A DNA stretch of 7,354 bases. It comes from an uncultured Anaerolineae bacterium (GTDB lineage Bacteria > Chloroflexota > Anaerolineae > Anaerolineales > Villigracilaceae). Below the pieces are notes generated by a model. The model was not told the DNA's origin. It ran no database searches and was given only the letters and a program-made list of their open reading frames with translations. The translations under genes and the position numbers were made by a program. The stretch covers positions 1 through 7,354 of the forward strand of contig CAINXK010000281.1 in NCBI GenBank assembly GCA_903854805.1. The letters run 5' to 3'. Of the stretch, positions 7,124-7,354 are shown piece after piece (position 1 is the stretch's first letter; every line of letters starts with the position of its first letter).

Positions 7124-7144
7124 GATTACACAATAATTCGTCGT

Positions 7145-7172
7145 ATTATATGCTTATTCGGAAATAAGTCAA
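7145..7172 (-). promoter_or_regulatory. Sigma70-type promoter of the ilv operon
   Basis: On the minus strand, TTGACT (7172-7167) and a consensus TATAAT (7150-7145) are separated by 16 bases. The expected transcript start is near 7138, about 15 bases before the leader peptide ATG. No other candidate of similar quality is visible ahead of ilvD. The spacer contains an inverted repeat. Confidence 0.8.
7153..7168. promoter_or_regulatory. Inverted repeat in the promoter spacer, possible operator
   Basis: CTTATT and AATAAG flank four bases (CGGA on the plus strand), a perfect six-base dyad that overlaps the -35 element by two bases and fills the spacer. A dimeric regulator bound here would occlude RNA polymerase. 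The dyad is short and AT-rich, so chance is a real alternative. Confidence 0.3.
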
Positions 7173-7243
7173 GGTCTAAATTGTCGGTTTCTACATAATT
7201 TTGCAAATTCAATCAGCAAATACAACATCGGTTAGCCGAAAGT

Positions 7244-7272
7244 ATTGCTCTCCTTAAGGTGCAAGAAGCAAT
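7244..7272. repeat. Inverted repeat upstream of the divergent gene
   Basis: ATTGCT and AGCAAT form a six-base dyad around a 17-base centre that includes the palindrome CCTTAAGG (7252-7259). It ends 16 bases before the plus-strand ATG at 7289 and lies over 70 bases upstream of the ilv promoter. It may be an operator or a 5' UTR hairpin of the divergent gene; it has no T-tract of a terminator. The rest of the intergenic stretch 7173-7243 shows no convincing promoter on the plus strand. Confidence 0.3.
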
Positions 7273-7288
7273 TTTCGACTAAATAAAT

Positions 7289-7354
7289 ATGAAAGTCCTT
7301 CGATTCGATCATCCGATTGATGAATTACAAGCCTCGCCTGGGTTTTTTTCTGCA
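7289..7354 (+). CDS. Divergent partial reading frame, product not recognised
   Basis: An ATG opens 22 codons that remain open to the window edge, beginning MKVLRFDHPIDEL. It is divergent from the ilv operon, with about 165 bases between the two starts, room for promoters in both directions. There is no good SD in front (only AAGAAG further upstream), and no domain can be recognised in so short a fragment. The T-run near the end encodes Phe-Phe. It could be a true gene start or a chance frame. Confidence 0.4.
   Translation, partial: MKVLRFDHPIDELQASPGFFSA

Noticed and set aside
6901..7140. T-box riboswitch as the explanation for the leader terminator
   Set aside because: No conserved T-box sequence or long stem I with specifier loop is visible; the leader is short and contains a BCAA-rich reading frame, which fits ribosome-mediated attenuation better.
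7319..7351. GC-rich patch followed by seven Ts on the plus strand, resembling a terminator
   Set aside because: No stem can be formed in front of the T-run, and it lies inside an open reading frame.

Overview
The window holds a branched-chain amino acid (BCAA) biosynthesis operon on the minus strand, read from right to left: promoter and attenuator leader, ilvD (dihydroxy-acid dehydratase), ilvB and ilvN (acetohydroxyacid synthase catalytic and regulatory subunits), ilvC (ketol-acid reductoisomerase) and leuA (2-isopropylmalate synthase). All five genes look intact. They are separated by 13 to 78 bases and nearly all have clear Shine-Dalgarno (SD) sequences, so they are probably one transcription unit. 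Acetohydroxyacid synthase makes acetolactate or acetohydroxybutyrate, KARI (IlvC) reduces and isomerises it, IlvD dehydrates the diol to 2-ketoisovalerate or 2-keto-3-methylvalerate, and LeuA diverts 2-ketoisovalerate into leucine synthesis. leuB, leuC, leuD and the transaminase are not in the window and may lie beyond the left edge.

The most informative part is the 280 bases ahead of ilvD (about 6910-7190), which a minimum-length gene caller would leave blank. On the minus strand it contains a strong sigma70-type promoter (7145-7172), a 34-codon leader peptide gene (7019-7123) in which 16 codons are Leu, Val or Ile, and a strong intrinsic terminator (6965-6997). The intervening RNA can fold into two mutually exclusive sets of stems, as in ribosome-mediated attenuators such as ilvL of enteric bacteria. 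Further hairpins lie in the ilvB-ilvN and ilvC-leuA gaps; the latter also has a five-codon mini-ORF (Met-Ile-Ile-Gly-stop) preceded by an SD-like sequence, and leuA starts with TTG behind a near-perfect SD.

On the plus strand at the right edge a divergent reading frame begins at 7289 and runs off the window; I do not recognise its product. Both strands of the rest hold only antisense shadow frames. I see no tRNA, rRNA, CRISPR, insertion sequence or other mobile element.

The organism is a bacterium of moderate GC content. Gene order ilvD-ilvB-ilvN-ilvC-leuA and the style of IlvB are reminiscent of Chloroflexota (Dehalococcoidia or Anaerolineae-like lineages), but this is a recollection-based inference. 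IlvC is not the common class I form: it resembles the Bacteroidetes/fungal-mitochondrial branch, which suggests either a lineage I have misjudged or gene replacement inside the operon.
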